The position numbers and the translations under genes are program-made. A stretch of DNA of 56,555 nt from Nitrospirota bacterium (GTDB lineage Bacteria > Nitrospirota > Thermodesulfovibrionia > Thermodesulfovibrionales > JdFR-88). The stretch is from assembly GCA_021789935.1 (NCBI GenBank), contig JAJYIR010000016.1:1-56555 (forward strand), read 5' to 3'. Of this stretch, positions 24,337 to 33,520 are shown piece by piece; positions within the stretch are counted from its first letter, which is position 1, and every line of letters starts with the position of its first letter. The notes under the pieces are model-generated. The model worked only from the letters and a program-made list of their open reading frames with translations. It did not search any database and was not told where the DNA came from.

Positions 24337-25074
24337 ATGATCGCCAAGGGACCCGCAAAAAAACTTTCCATCTACGTGGGCGAGACCGACAGGTTCGGTG
24401 ACAAGCCCGTCTATGAAGTGCTGCTGGACATACTCCATAAAAAGAAGATAGCCGGAGTGAGCGTCTTTAAGGGAGTGGCAGGCTACGGGGCGGACGGCGT
24501 GTTCCATACCTCCAAGATACTGCTTCTTTCCTCGGACATGCCCATGAAGATAGAGGCGGTGGACTCCGAAGCGATGATAAACATGGTGCTTCCGGATGTC
24601 TGCCAGGTGGTGGAGAAGGGACTGGTGGAGGTTACGGACGCCAACGTGGTTAAGTGCGGCCCGGGGGTTTTTCCTGGGGGGAGAGAGCAGGGCGCTGAAG
24701 AGAAAAAAGAGGGGGACAGGATGAAGCTTGAAGGCAAGGCCAAGATGCTCCGCATCATAATAAGCGAGGACGACAAATGGGAAGGCAAGCCCCTGTACGA
24801 GGTCCTGGTGAAGAGGTTTGTCATGGAGGACATCGCCGGGGCCACGGTTTACAAGGCGATTGCCGGCTACGGGCCGCATAAGAGATACCACAAGAAAAAA
24901 ACCCTGGCCTCACACGGGGAGCTGCCCATACTGATAACCGTAATGGACAAGGAAGAAAACATAAACAGGATACTTCCGGTGCTTGATGAAATGGTTACAG
25001 AGGGGGTCGTGGTTCTCTCGGACGTAAACGTGATAAAGTACACCCACAGGGACGCGGAAACCGGGATACTCTAA
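24337..25074 (+). CDS. DUF190 protein with two domains in tandem
   Basis: The 245-residue protein contains two DUF190 domains, each of about 105 residues. The first runs from KKLSIYVGETDRF to VTDANVVK and the second from KMLRIIISEDDKW to LSDVNVIKYT, joined by a linker rich in Gly, Glu and Lys. Each repeats the motif P-x-YEVLL/V and KxxAGYG. DUF190 is a PII-like small fold often encoded next to crcB; its function in fluoride resistance is not settled. Most are single-domain, so this looks like an internal gene duplication. It begins 11 bp after crcB. Confidence 0.92.
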   Translation: MIAKGPAKKLSIYVGETDRFGDKPVYEVLLDILHKKKIAGVSVFKGVAGYGADGVFHTSKILLLSSDMPMKIEAVDSEAMINMVLPDVCQVVEKGLVEVTDANVVKCGPGVFPGGREQGAEEKKEGDRMKLEGKAKMLRIIISEDDKWEGKPLYEVLVKRFVMEDIAGATVYKAIAGYGPHKRYHKKKTLASHGELPILITVMDKEENINRILPVLDEMVTEGVVVLSDVNVIKYTHRDAETGIL

Positions 25075-25113
25075 ACTTTTTAATTTTTTACATCGTCCCG
25101 CTACCCGGAGCGC

Positions 25114-25794
25114 TCACCGGGCGGCAGAACCGTCGAACTCCTCCATGAGCTTCAAAAGCTCCGCCCAGTTCTGCCTGGGCAGATTCATGGCCTGAGTACG
25201 GAGAAAAAACCCTTCCCGCACCGCCTTTTCCTTTTGGGCCTCATCGTGTATGCCGTAGAAAGGCATCATTATAAAAAATGCCCGGTCAGTGTATTCCCGG
25301 ATGGGGGTAAGGACATCGCCCCTCCTCTTGAAATACGCGTCTTCTCCCGGCCCGCATGGTTTGCCGAAAACATTGAACTGCCGGCAGGCAACGGGCCGCA
25401 CCTGGTGTATCGAACAGGATCCGCCCTGCAGAAAAACGCAGTCCTCTTCCTGCTCCGGCACCCTGCGGGCCCCGTATCTGCTCCTGAGTTTTTCCTTCAG
25501 CTCCTCCCTCGGGGCACTGTCCATCTTTTCCATGCAGAACCAGTAAATGCCTGTAAGCTCAAGCGGGTAAAAGGGGATGTCCGTGTGCGTGCGGCAGCAG
25601 TGCCCGCATCCTTTTTTGCAGGCGAGTTTTTTGTTTTGCCTTTTCCCGAAATCACCCGCCGCGTGCAGTACGCCTGCGTCTATTACAGAATAGGCCTCCA
25701 GAAGGATAGGCAGCCAGGGCAGGCGGGCTTCGTCCTCCGGGAACCTTAAGCGCTCCCTTGCGCTTCTTTTAATGGATTTTTTAATGTTCTTCAT
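25114..25794 (-). CDS. YkgJ-type cysteine-cluster protein
   Basis: The 226-residue protein has the motif CKKGCGHCCRTH at about residue 59-70 and CSIHQVRPVACRQFNVFG downstream. These together form the CxxxCxxCC and later Cys pattern of the UPF0153/YkgJ family, thought to bind zinc or an iron-sulfur cluster. No enzymatic activity is established for most members. The rest is helical and charged. It is convergent with the DUF190 gene. Confidence 0.88.
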   Translation of the reverse strand: MKNIKKSIKRSARERLRFPEDEARLPWLPILLEAYSVIDAGVLHAAGDFGKRQNKKLACKKGCGHCCRTHTDIPFYPLELTGIYWFCMEKMDSAPREELKEKLRSRYGARRVPEQEEDCVFLQGGSCSIHQVRPVACRQFNVFGKPCGPGEDAYFKRRGDVLTPIREYTDRAFFIMMPFYGIHDEAQKEKAVREGFFLRTQAMNLPRQNWAELLKLMEEFDGSAAR

Positions 25795-26064
25795 CGCGAG
25801 ATGTTTTTTTTTTTAATTTAAGCGGAAACCCGCCCCTTGTTCCCCTTCAGGAAACTCATGCAGTTTTATTTTTATTTTTTTTACAAACGCGTTTTTTTTG
25901 GGCGGAGCGTACGCACGCAAAACTTTTTCTTTTTTGATCAATATTGAAGATAGCATAGAAAAACAAAAAAATTCAAAATAAAGCTTGCCGGGTACGATGT
26001 GCAGGATAATTTACACTCGGGGCTTCACTACTTCCGGTTTTTTTTATAATATAAAACATATATT
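25795..26064. other. AT-rich intergenic region with a -10 box
   Basis: This divergent region of 270 bp contains several A and T runs. TATAAT at 26045-26050, 15 bp before the DUF3047 start, is a perfect -10 hexamer; I see no convincing -35. The extreme T runs are unlike the flanking genes. No gene is supported here. Confidence 0.5.
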
Positions 26065-26895
26065 ATGAAACTGATGGTTTTTTCCCGCATAACAAGGTCC
26101 GGGCCGCCGCCCCCGGTGCTCACCTTTGCCGCCGTGTTGTTTTTACTTGCGGTATTTTTTTTGCTTTCCATGAGGGGGCCTGCCCTTTGGGCAGACTCCG
26201 CACCGGCCCCCGCGACTTGCGAAAAAGCGAATGTCTTTCTGTCCGCGGATTTCAACAGCCTGGACGGCTGGATGCCCTACCGCCTGTTCAAGAAAAAGAA
26301 AGAGACCCTCTACACCCTGGACGCCAAGGACGGGGAGCCTTGCGTCAGGGCGGAAAGCGACGGCTCCTCTTCGGCGCTCGTGTACAAAAAGGAATTCGAT
26401 GTCTATGAGTTCCCGATAGTAAAATGGAAATGGATGGTCGCGAACCTGTACCCTGGCGGCGATATAAAAAAGAAAAGCAAAAACGACTCCCCGGCGAGGC
26501 TTTATATACTTTTCAAGTACAACCCCAAAAGAGCGGGCTTCTTTACAAGGCTCAAATATTCGATAGCGAAGAAGATATACGGCGTGTACCCGCCCGGAAG
26601 CAACCTGTGCTATCTATGGGCAAACCGGCCGCACAGGGAAAGGATAATTACAAGCCCCGCATGGAAGTATTCAAAGGACATAATCCTCGAAAGCGGCCCC
26701 GAACACCTGAATGAATGGCGGGAAGAGCGGATAAACATACTTGATGATTACAGGGCGGCTTTCGGGAAAGACCCGCCGCACACGGCGGCCATCGCCATAA
26801 TGAACAACTCCGACAACATGGGGGGCAAGGCCACCTCCTGGTTTGGCCATATCGAAATATACGGCCCCATGGAGACATCCTCGCCCGGCAACTGA
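26065..26895 (+). CDS. Exported DUF3047 protein
   Basis: The 276-residue protein has an N-terminal hydrophobic segment (LTFAAVLFLLAVFFLLSM) that should export it or anchor it. The body has the DUF3047 pattern: FNSLDGWMPYRLF, VKWKWMVANLYPGGD, ARLYILFKYNP, LCYLWANRPHRERIITSPAW and HTAAIAIMNNSDNMGG. The domain is a beta-sandwich without a known activity. It appears monocistronic and convergent with gyrA. Confidence 0.87.
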   Translation: MKLMVFSRITRSGPPPPVLTFAAVLFLLAVFFLLSMRGPALWADSAPAPATCEKANVFLSADFNSLDGWMPYRLFKKKKETLYTLDAKDGEPCVRAESDGSSSALVYKKEFDVYEFPIVKWKWMVANLYPGGDIKKKSKNDSPARLYILFKYNPKRAGFFTRLKYSIAKKIYGVYPPGSNLCYLWANRPHRERIITSPAWKYSKDIILESGPEHLNEWREERINILDDYRAAFGKDPPHTAAIAIMNNSDNMGGKATSWFGHIEIYGPMETSSPGN

Positions 26896-27024
26896 GACAT
26901 CTTCAGGAGAGATATCTTGAAGCTGAACGCGGCACAGACAAAAGACAAAAGACAAAAAGCGGGAAGATGAAGGCCATGCCGTTCCCTGAGCCCGGAAGAA
27001 AAAACAAAAAACTGATGTCCCGGT

Positions 27025-29430
27025 TTAGTCCTTCTCCGCCACCTTGCCAAGGCCCACTATCCTGTCGTTTCCCTCCAGGTCCATGAGCTTGACCCCCTGG
27101 GTGTTCCTGCCTATGATGGATATGCCCTCCGCGGGCATCCTTATGGTCTTGCCGGAATGTGTGATAAGCATAAGCTCGTCCTCTTCGCGCACCTTCATCA
27201 GGCCGACCGCCTTGCCCCCTTTTGTGGTTACTTTGATGGAGATGACGCCCTTGCCCCCGCGGCCCTGCACCGGGTAGTCTTCTATATGTGAGCGCTTGCC
27301 AAGACCCTTTTCCGTCACGGTAAGAAGCAGGTTGCGCTCCTCCACCATTTCTGCGGACACCACCTCGTCGCCCTTGGTAAGCCGTATGCCTCTTACGCCT
27401 TTTGCGCTTCTCCCCATCGAGCGGACGTCCTCTTCGTTAAACCTGATGGCAAACCCTTTTTTGGAGCCTATTATCAGGTCGTTCTGGCCCGCGGTGCGCC
27501 TTACGGCAATGAGCTCGTCCTTGTCGTCAAGGCCTATGGCGATAATTCCCTTGCCGCGCGGATTGGAATATTCCGACAGGGCGGTCTTCTTCACGATCCC
27601 GTTCTTCGTGAAAAATACCAGATAACCCTCGGTAAAATTCCTTACCGGCAGGGCTGTGCTCACCCTTTCTCCTTCGGAGAGCGCAAGCAGGTTCACGAGG
27701 GCCTTGCCCTTGGCCGCCCTTCCCGCCTCCGGTATCTGGTAGATCTTAAGCCAGTACAGCCTGCCCAGGTTCGTGAAGAAAAGCATGTAATCGTGAGTGG
27801 AGCCTATGAAGAGCTGCTCCACATAGTCTTCCTCGCGCGTCTCCATGCCTATGAGCCCCTTGCCGCCCCTGTGCTGGCTGCGGTAGGCGGAGATCGGATG
27901 GCGCTTGATATAACCGTTATGCGAGACGGTTATGACCATCTCCTCCTCTGTGATGAGGTCCTCTATGGTTATTTCCTTCTGCGCCTCTATTATGTCCGTG
28001 CGGCGGGGGTCCGAGTATTTTTCCTTTATCTCGCGCAGCTCCCCGGCTATTATTTCCTTCTGCCGGGTCTCGCTCGCAAGAATGTCCTGGAGGTCCGCGA
28101 TCTCCTTGAGTGTCTGCTCGTATTCATCTATTATCTTCTGCCGCTCAAGCCCCGTAAGGCGCTGGAGCCTCATGTCCAGGATGGCCTGGGCCTGGACTTC
28201 CGTCATCCCGTAGCCGCTCATAAGCCCTTCCCTGGCGGCCTCCGGGCTTTGGGCGGCCCGTATCAGTGCAATGACCTCGTCCAGGTGCTCGATGGCTATC
28301 TTCAGGCCCTCAAGTATGTGCGCCCTTTCCTGGGCCTTCTTCAGCTCGAAACGCGTCCTCCGGATGATCACGTCCCGCCTGTGCTGCAGGAAATACCCGA
28401 GCATCCGCTTAAGTGACAGGACCCTTGGCTGCCCGCCGACCAGGGCAAGCATATTAATGCCGAAGGTGGACTCCATCTGGGTGTGTTTGTAGAGGTTGTT
28501 CAGGACCACTTCGGAGGCCTCGCCCCGCTTTATCTCTACGACAACACGGATTCCGTCCCGGTCGGACTCGTCCCTCAGATCGGAGATCCCTTCTATGCGT
28601 TTTTCCCGCACCAGCTCGGCTATCTTCTTAATGAGGGATGCCTTGTTTACCTGGTAGGGGAGCTCCGTCACTATTATGCTTTCCCCACCCTTGTGTTCGC
28701 GTTCTATCCGGGCCTTTGCCCGCACCTTTATAAGGCCCCTTCCATTCTCATAGGCACTCTTTATGCCTTCCATCCCATGAATGACGCCGCCTGTGGGGAA
28801 ATCCGGCCCCTTGACAGCGGTCATAAGCTCCGCGGTGCCGGCCTCCGGCTTTTCAAGGAGCATTACAAGGGCATCCGTGACCTCCGAAAGATTGTGGGGC
28901 GGGATGTTCGTGGCCATACCGACCGCTATGCCCGACGAACCGTTTATAAGAAGGTTGGGCACGCGCGTGGGGAGCACCACCGGCTCTTCAGTCGTTTCAT
29001 CGAAATTTGGGATGAAATCCACGGTGTCTTTATCTATGTCCTTTAAAAGCTCTTCCGCTATCTTTGACAGGCGCGCCTCGGTGTAACGGTAAGCTGCCGC
29101 GGGGTCGCCGTCTATGGAGCCGAAGTTGCCCTGGCCGTCTACCAGGGGCGCACGCATGTTGAAGTCCTGCGCCAGCCGGACAAGGGCGTCATAAACGGCC
29201 GAGTCGCCATGGGGATGGTACTTCTTGAGGACCTCGCCCACAACACCCGCGCATTTGGAGTATTTTTTGGTGGGTAGAAGCCCCTCGCGGAACATAGCGT
29301 ACAGTATCCTGCGCTGCACGGGCTTAAGCCCGTCCCTTACCTCCGGAAGCGCCCTGCCGATGATCACGCTCATGGCGTAATCCAGGTAGGATACCTTCAT
29401 CTCCTGCTCTATATTGATCTGCGTCTTCAT
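27025..29430 (-). CDS. gyrA: DNA gyrase subunit A
   Basis: The 801-residue A subunit of gyrase cuts and rejoins DNA while GyrB hydrolyses ATP. It starts [20 protein letters not shown]. The active-site Tyr is in [12 protein letters not shown]. The quinolone region reads [19 protein letters not shown], with the susceptible-type Ser and Asp. The C-terminal domain contains several pinwheel repeats and the GyrA box RGGKGV. The gene stands alone, without gyrB nearby. Confidence 0.97.
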   Translation of the reverse strand: MKTQINIEQEMKVSYLDYAMSVIIGRALPEVRDGLKPVQRRILYAMFREGLLPTKKYSKCAGVVGEVLKKYHPHGDSAVYDALVRLAQDFNMRAPLVDGQGNFGSIDGDPAAAYRYTEARLSKIAEELLKDIDKDTVDFIPNFDETTEEPVVLPTRVPNLLINGSSGIAVGMATNIPPHNLSEVTDALVMLLEKPEAGTAELMTAVKGPDFPTGGVIHGMEGIKSAYENGRGLIKVRAKARIEREHKGGESIIVTELPYQVNKASLIKKIAELVREKRIEGISDLRDESDRDGIRVVVEIKRGEASEVVLNNLYKHTQMESTFGINMLALVGGQPRVLSLKRMLGYFLQHRRDVIIRRTRFELKKAQERAHILEGLKIAIEHLDEVIALIRAAQSPEAAREGLMSGYGMTEVQAQAILDMRLQRLTGLERQKIIDEYEQTLKEIADLQDILASETRQKEIIAGELREIKEKYSDPRRTDIIEAQKEITIEDLITEEEMVITVSHNGYIKRHPISAYRSQHRGGKGLIGMETREEDYVEQLFIGSTHDYMLFFTNLGRLYWLKIYQIPEAGRAAKGKALVNLLALSEGERVSTALPVRNFTEGYLVFFTKNGIVKKTALSEYSNPRGKGIIAIGLDDKDELIAVRRTAGQNDLIIGSKKGFAIRFNEEDVRSMGRSAKGVRGIRLTKGDEVVSAEMVEERNLLLTVTEKGLGKRSHIEDYPVQGRGGKGVISIKVTTKGGKAVGLMKVREEDELMLITHSGKTIRMPAEGISIIGRNTQGVKLMDLEGNDRIVGLGKVAEKD

Positions 29431-29770
29431 TGAGCTGAAATCCCCCTCAGATATGGAAAAATCTATTTATTTTAACATATTTCCTATCCCGCCCACCGCC
29501 CTTTTTGGTTTGGGTGGGGCCGCGCGGTCTCGCTGCGCTGATGCCCGATGCCGCTCATGCCGATACCCCGGCTCTTTCTTCTTGCTCTGCTATCACCTGA
29601 CGGCATTTATGATCTGTTCAATTACGGAAAGGGAGGTGGAGATGGCATGGCGGCGGATTCTTTGTCTTTCTTAACCGAAGCCAAGACGGCGGAGGAAAGC
29701 AAAGCCCTCTGAGGCGGGTAGGGAAAAAATCCTTACCGCGGTTTTATCGTCAGCGTAATTCTGCCCGTTT
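29431..29770. other. Intergenic region between gyrA and the pilus operon
   Basis: These 340 bp lie upstream of gyrA and downstream of the last pilus-operon gene. An inverted repeat CCCGCCCACC / GGTTTGGGTGGG lies near 29489-29519, and GCGGGTAGG / CCTTACCGC near 29716-29742 can form a hairpin. Neither has a clear T run for the leftward transcript. I see no gene. Confidence 0.4.
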
Positions 29771-30835
29771 CTATTTGGGCTTTATGTTAAGTGCCATTCT
29801 GGAAGTACCGCCGTGTCCGTCGCTTGCTATGGCGGTTACCAGGGCGCCCTTCACGCCCTGCGGCACCTTCCATTCTATCAGCCCGCTTGAAGCGTCTATC
29901 TTCATGCCATCCGGAGCGCCCTCAAGCGAGTATGTGACAGGGTCGCCGTCCGGGTCTGTGGCGCTTAACTGCGCGGTGTAGAGGGTGCCGTCAAATGTGG
30001 CGCTCACCTGCCTGCTGAACATTGGCGGCATGTTCACTATCTGCCTCCGGAGAACAACCGGCTGGCCGCAGCCCTGCGCTCCGCAAGGCGTTACCTTAAC
30101 GGTTATATCGTCTCCCCTTTTCACGGGTGCCCCCAGGCTGTTTGAATCCCCCGCAAACTTCCCGTTTACCGTCCACTCATAAACTATTTTGGTTACTCGG
30201 CCGGCCGCGCGGGCGTCCACATAAAGGTTTTTACCTCCAGGCCCGGAGACCCCCGGGGCGAACCTGACGCTCTCCATCTCAAGCGGGGCGTCCCCGATGG
30301 TCACGCTGCCGGACTTTACTTCCATGCCGTTTATGCCGGCGGCCGCCTGGATGACATCGCCTTTAACCAGGTCTTTCGTATCGAACTCAAAGGGAGAATC
30401 GGGCACGCGGTCCATCCCGTTTACCATCCACTCAATCTGGGCATCCGCAAGGTTAAACCCGGCTGCCGAAAGGCGCAAAACCGTGCCGGCATAAGCCTGT
30501 CCGGGCACGATCTCCAGTGACATATTATTGGATCGTGGGTTATTGGCCTGAGAGGTTGCCTGGCTGAAAGGGCGGCTTGCCGCCTGCCGTACATTTAATG
30601 TAGTTTCGGGTAATGTATTTTTGGGCGATGCGTTCAGGGACAGTGAGGATCCGCCCGTTTGGGTCTGCCGCGGGGTTTCCCAACCGCTGAAAACAAAAAA
30701 AGAAAAAACCAAAGCCAGCGTAACGGCTAAGAGGGTGGCAAAAAGGACCGGCTTTTTTTTGAGCTCGCCCTTTTTTGTTTTGAAAACAGATGAAAGGGAG
30801 TCCTTGATCCTCTCTATAAGAAACCTGGTTTTCAT
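29771..30835 (-). CDS. Membrane-anchored Ig/cadherin-like repeat protein, end of pilus operon
   Basis: I start at ATG 30835, 6 bp after the pilX-like stop; the frame opens earlier but only inside that gene. The 354-residue protein has a basic cytoplasmic start, one membrane helix (PVLFATLLAVTLALVFSFFVF, about residues 29-49), a Ser/Asn/Gln-rich spacer and extracytoplasmic Ig-like modules. The last resembles He_PIG/cadherin-like domains (LSATDPDGDPVTYSLEGAP then ASDGHGGTSRMAL). It could support pilus or adhesin assembly at the membrane. Context is strong; the function is inferred. Confidence 0.8.
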   Translation of the reverse strand: MKTRFLIERIKDSLSSVFKTKKGELKKKPVLFATLLAVTLALVFSFFVFSGWETPRQTQTGGSSLSLNASPKNTLPETTLNVRQAASRPFSQATSQANNPRSNNMSLEIVPGQAYAGTVLRLSAAGFNLADAQIEWMVNGMDRVPDSPFEFDTKDLVKGDVIQAAAGINGMEVKSGSVTIGDAPLEMESVRFAPGVSGPGGKNLYVDARAAGRVTKIVYEWTVNGKFAGDSNSLGAPVKRGDDITVKVTPCGAQGCGQPVVLRRQIVNMPPMFSRQVSATFDGTLYTAQLSATDPDGDPVTYSLEGAPDGMKIDASSGLIEWKVPQGVKGALVTAIASDGHGGTSRMALNIKPK

Positions 30836-30840
30836 TTTCC

Positions 30841-31488
30841 CTAGTATTGGTAGACCGCCGAAAGCTTGGAGCGCTCCGGCAGGGTGGCGCCCTGCGCGTT
30901 TTTCCCTTGTGAAAGTATTTCCAGGGTATAGAGATAAGGCACCGCAGGGACTGACACCTGGCCCGAATCGGAAGCCACAACCCCGGTTTTGCACAGCCCT
31001 GATACCGCCGCCGTGTTGCCGGGGACTGTGCCCACTATCTTAGCGTAAACGGTGTAATTCCCAAGGTTGGCCGTCATATCGTAACTGGCATTGCCAGAAT
31101 TTGGATTGTCAGAGGGATTAAGTGTGAACGATGAGCTGCAGTTCGCGGGCCAACTCGCGGTGGCGTTTATCAGCTTTACTGTGGAGCAGACCAGCCCTTC
31201 CGTTGTGAGCTGAAAATTTACGTTTGCGAAGCCGGGCATTCCCCCGGGCACTCCCCTTGTATCTATGAACTCTTTGGCCACGCCCACCCCTCCCATGCCG
31301 GCATCCAGCGCGGTGGCATATCTTTTTTGCATGCCTGATATCTCCGTGCCGGACTGCACCATGTAAATGAGGGCAGACGTTATTATAAGGGCCACCAGGG
31401 ACAAAAGCATGACCACTACCAGGGTCATACCGCTCTCATTGCCTGCGGGCTTTATGAATTTTCTGAATTTCTTCATTTTCCGCTTCAT
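30841..31488 (-). CDS. PilX-like minor pilin assembly protein
   Basis: The ATG at 31488 overlaps the pilW-like stop by 4 bp; the 15 codons upstream in the same frame are inside pilW. The 215-residue protein has the N-terminal motif GNESGMTLVVVMLLSLVALI, a class III-like signal followed by a hydrophobic helix, as in PilX N-terminal domains. The remainder is beta-rich with several Cys. PilX proteins prime type IV pilus assembly with PilV, PilW and PilY1, all encoded here. Confidence 0.82.
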   Translation of the reverse strand: MKRKMKKFRKFIKPAGNESGMTLVVVMLLSLVALIITSALIYMVQSGTEISGMQKRYATALDAGMGGVGVAKEFIDTRGVPGGMPGFANVNFQLTTEGLVCSTVKLINATASWPANCSSSFTLNPSDNPNSGNASYDMTANLGNYTVYAKIVGTVPGNTAAVSGLCKTGVVASDSGQVSVPAVPYLYTLEILSQGKNAQGATLPERSKLSAVYQY

Positions 31489-32627
31489 TGCCCCAGGTTC
31501 ATCGGTTTTTCGATTATAGTGTATATTTTCCACCTGTAATGCAACTGGCCGTTTGAAATAGTGAAGTTGCCGCTGTAATAGGGGTCGTACATGGGTATCT
31601 GGGCCGGAGAGGTGTAGGAAGGGTCCTTCTGTCCCTCCTGGGCCAGTATGTATACCAGCACCTCCCGGAGCTGCTGGCGTATCCGGAAGGCAGGATAGGT
31701 GCCTTTAGCCGAGATATCATTGCTGTATGAATACGTATCCGTGGCGCTGTCGTAAAGATAGAACTCCACCTTCATGTTGCCAACACAGTCCAGGATCGGG
31801 TAATAGACGTAGGTCCCGTCCTTCTGGCTCATCACCGCCTTCACCAGCTCACCCGTGCCCGGCGCGCATCTGGACGGAACGGGCGCGTCCGTTTGGGTCA
31901 CAAAATAGTCCGCCCTGTTATAGGGCATCCTCAGGCCGCCCGGCGCGTCAGCGGCATTGGCCACCCCGTATATCATGTACGTGTCCGTGCCGTTGGTTGG
32001 CGCCAAAGAGGCCACGTCTTTGTACTGCGCGGAGAAGGCCCCGCCGACATTCACAAGTGACACATTGTTGTTGATAGCGGACTCCACGATGACATTGTCA
32101 GAGTTGATCAGGTTCTCGTTCGGGTCTCCCCACGGTATAGGCCCGCTTGAGTTAAGCATAGTGGATTTGCCCTCGGCGCTATCGTTTACGGCGGCCAGCT
32201 CGGATTTTATCACCAGGTAGTCCGGGTCGTTAAAAGTAGCGCCGGGCAGGCTGAAAATGGCCCGCGGCGCATCGGGGGGGATGTCATCCGTCACTGCGTT
32301 GGCCACAGCGGATTCGGGATAGGGATTCACTCCGTTGACGTCCCAAGGCAGAGCGTACCCCGCGCTCTGGATGTCCTTCTGCATATACTCAAGCCCCAGG
32401 GTGTCCCCGATGTCCGTCTGGGATACCCTGCTTTCCTGCTTGAACTGGGCAAAAAGCTGCCCGAACAGAGTCGATGTGGCAGCTATGACGAAAAGCGAGA
32501 TAACGATCGTGACCAGAAGCTCGATAAGCGTGAAACCGTCCTGCCCGTCCGCGGAGACCGCCGACCCTGCGGGCCCCATTGCGGACCACTTCAAAAAATC
32601 GCCTAATCCGGGTTTTCCCATGGCCAT
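31485..32627 (-). CDS. PilW-like type IV pilus minor pilin
   Basis: The 380-residue protein has the prepilin motif DG|FTLIELLVTIVISLFVI with Glu at +5, cut by PilD between Gly and Phe. The leader is unusually long at about 31 residues. ATG 32627 has AGGAA upstream and is preferred, though M17 would give a 15-residue leader. The large C-terminal part is beta-rich and fits PilW. It lies 1 bp after the pilV-like stop. Confidence 0.85.
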   Translation of the reverse strand: MAMGKPGLGDFLKWSAMGPAGSAVSADGQDGFTLIELLVTIVISLFVIAATSTLFGQLFAQFKQESRVSQTDIGDTLGLEYMQKDIQSAGYALPWDVNGVNPYPESAVANAVTDDIPPDAPRAIFSLPGATFNDPDYLVIKSELAAVNDSAEGKSTMLNSSGPIPWGDPNENLINSDNVIVESAINNNVSLVNVGGAFSAQYKDVASLAPTNGTDTYMIYGVANAADAPGGLRMPYNRADYFVTQTDAPVPSRCAPGTGELVKAVMSQKDGTYVYYPILDCVGNMKVEFYLYDSATDTYSYSNDISAKGTYPAFRIRQQLREVLVYILAQEGQKDPSYTSPAQIPMYDPYYSGNFTISNGQLHYRWKIYTIIEKPMNLGQ

Positions 32628-32628
32628 A

Positions 32629-33039
32629 TTATTCCTGAATCACCGATTGTATCGTATGGTGGTACGTCTGCCCTCTCCACTGCCATTGCACGTCCACCGT
32701 GACCTGCTTGCTTGTTACCAGGCCGCCAGTCTGGGAAATGGGTACAACCGTACTGTTTACAGTATAAGTCTCGGGAAACTTCCTGAAATTACTTTGTATC
32801 GTGACGGTAGAATTTGCAAGGTTAAAAAACTGTGCGGCTCTGGCCCCATTCATTGACTGCGCCGCTATCCGTACCGCCTCGTTGCGCAGCATGTTCCTGG
32901 TGTTTGAATCTATGGCCAGGAGCGAGGTCTGAAGCACCGCCATGAATATGAACAGGAAGAGTACCATGGATATCATGACCTCAACCAGGGTGTCGCCTCT
33001 TCTGTTTAATTTTTTATTCAAATGTCTAATTGATGTCAC
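32629..33039 (-). CDS. PilV-like minor pilin with Asp at +1
   Basis: GTG 33039 is chosen (TTG 33021 possible); the frame is open further upstream but only inside fimT. The prepilin motif reads NRRG|DTLVEVMISMVLFLFIF. Cleavage after Gly leaves Asp at position 1, with Glu at +5 as usual. Minor pilins normally have a hydrophobic residue at +1. The start overlaps the fimT-like gene by 14 bp. The protein has about 136 residues. Confidence 0.78.
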   Translation of the reverse strand: MTSIRHLNKKLNRRGDTLVEVMISMVLFLFIFMAVLQTSLLAIDSNTRNMLRNEAVRIAAQSMNGARAAQFFNLANSTVTIQSNFRKFPETYTVNSTVVPISQTGGLVTSKQVTVDVQWQWRGQTYHHTIQSVIQE

Positions 33040-33517
33040 AGTCGTTTTTCGTCCCGTTCCACAGCCCCAGAGACATGCTCGTTTCCGTCCACTCCAGGCA
33101 GTTAAGCTGGGGAGAGGTCCCTGAACTGAAATATATGCTCCCGGTGGGAGACAAAAGCCCATCGGATGAAATGGTTATCAGCGGGGGATTGTTTTTCATA
33201 GTGACCTGCCCGTTGACAGTGGCATTTACCAACATGGTGTCCGCTGTCGTGTTGAGCACCCCGCTTCCGTCGGGGGGAGGGAATGTATCGGCGTATGCCT
33301 TATATCCCTTGTTTGTAAACTGCACGAAGACCATCCTTTTTTGCGTTACTGCGGTTTGCCTCGCGTTCATCAGGTCCGAATACGCCTGCTTCGCCTGCGC
33401 TTCCGCACTGAATTTGTTCCCCCACCCGTTTAAGTTAAACCCTATGGCTGCCAGTATGGCCATCAGGGCCAGCACAACGAGCAACTCTATCAGGGTAAAA
33501 CCGCCCTGCCCCTTCAA
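33026..33517 (-). CDS. FimT/GspH-like pseudopilin
   Basis: The 163-residue protein begins with the short leader MKGQGG followed by FTLIELLVVLALMAILAAIG, a textbook prepilin signal. The C-terminal domain resembles GspH/FimT (DLMNARQTAVTQKRMVFVQF). The start codon is TTG with GGAGG about 11 bp upstream inside the end of pilY1. FimT-type minor pilins can bind DNA in some species, which is not evident here. Confidence 0.86.
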   Translation of the reverse strand: MKGQGGFTLIELLVVLALMAILAAIGFNLNGWGNKFSAEAQAKQAYSDLMNARQTAVTQKRMVFVQFTNKGYKAYADTFPPPDGSGVLNTTADTMLVNATVNGQVTMKNNPPLITISSDGLLSPTGSIYFSSGTSPQLNCLEWTETSMSLGLWNGTKNDCDIN

Positions 33518-33520
33518 GCG

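Noticed and set aside
29690-29745. Cyclic-di-GMP (GEMM) riboswitch on the plus strand
   Set aside because: GGAAAGCAAAGCC and a GGTA...TACC hairpin look partly similar, but the rest of the consensus is missing. Both neighbouring genes are read leftwards, so there is no gene for it to control.
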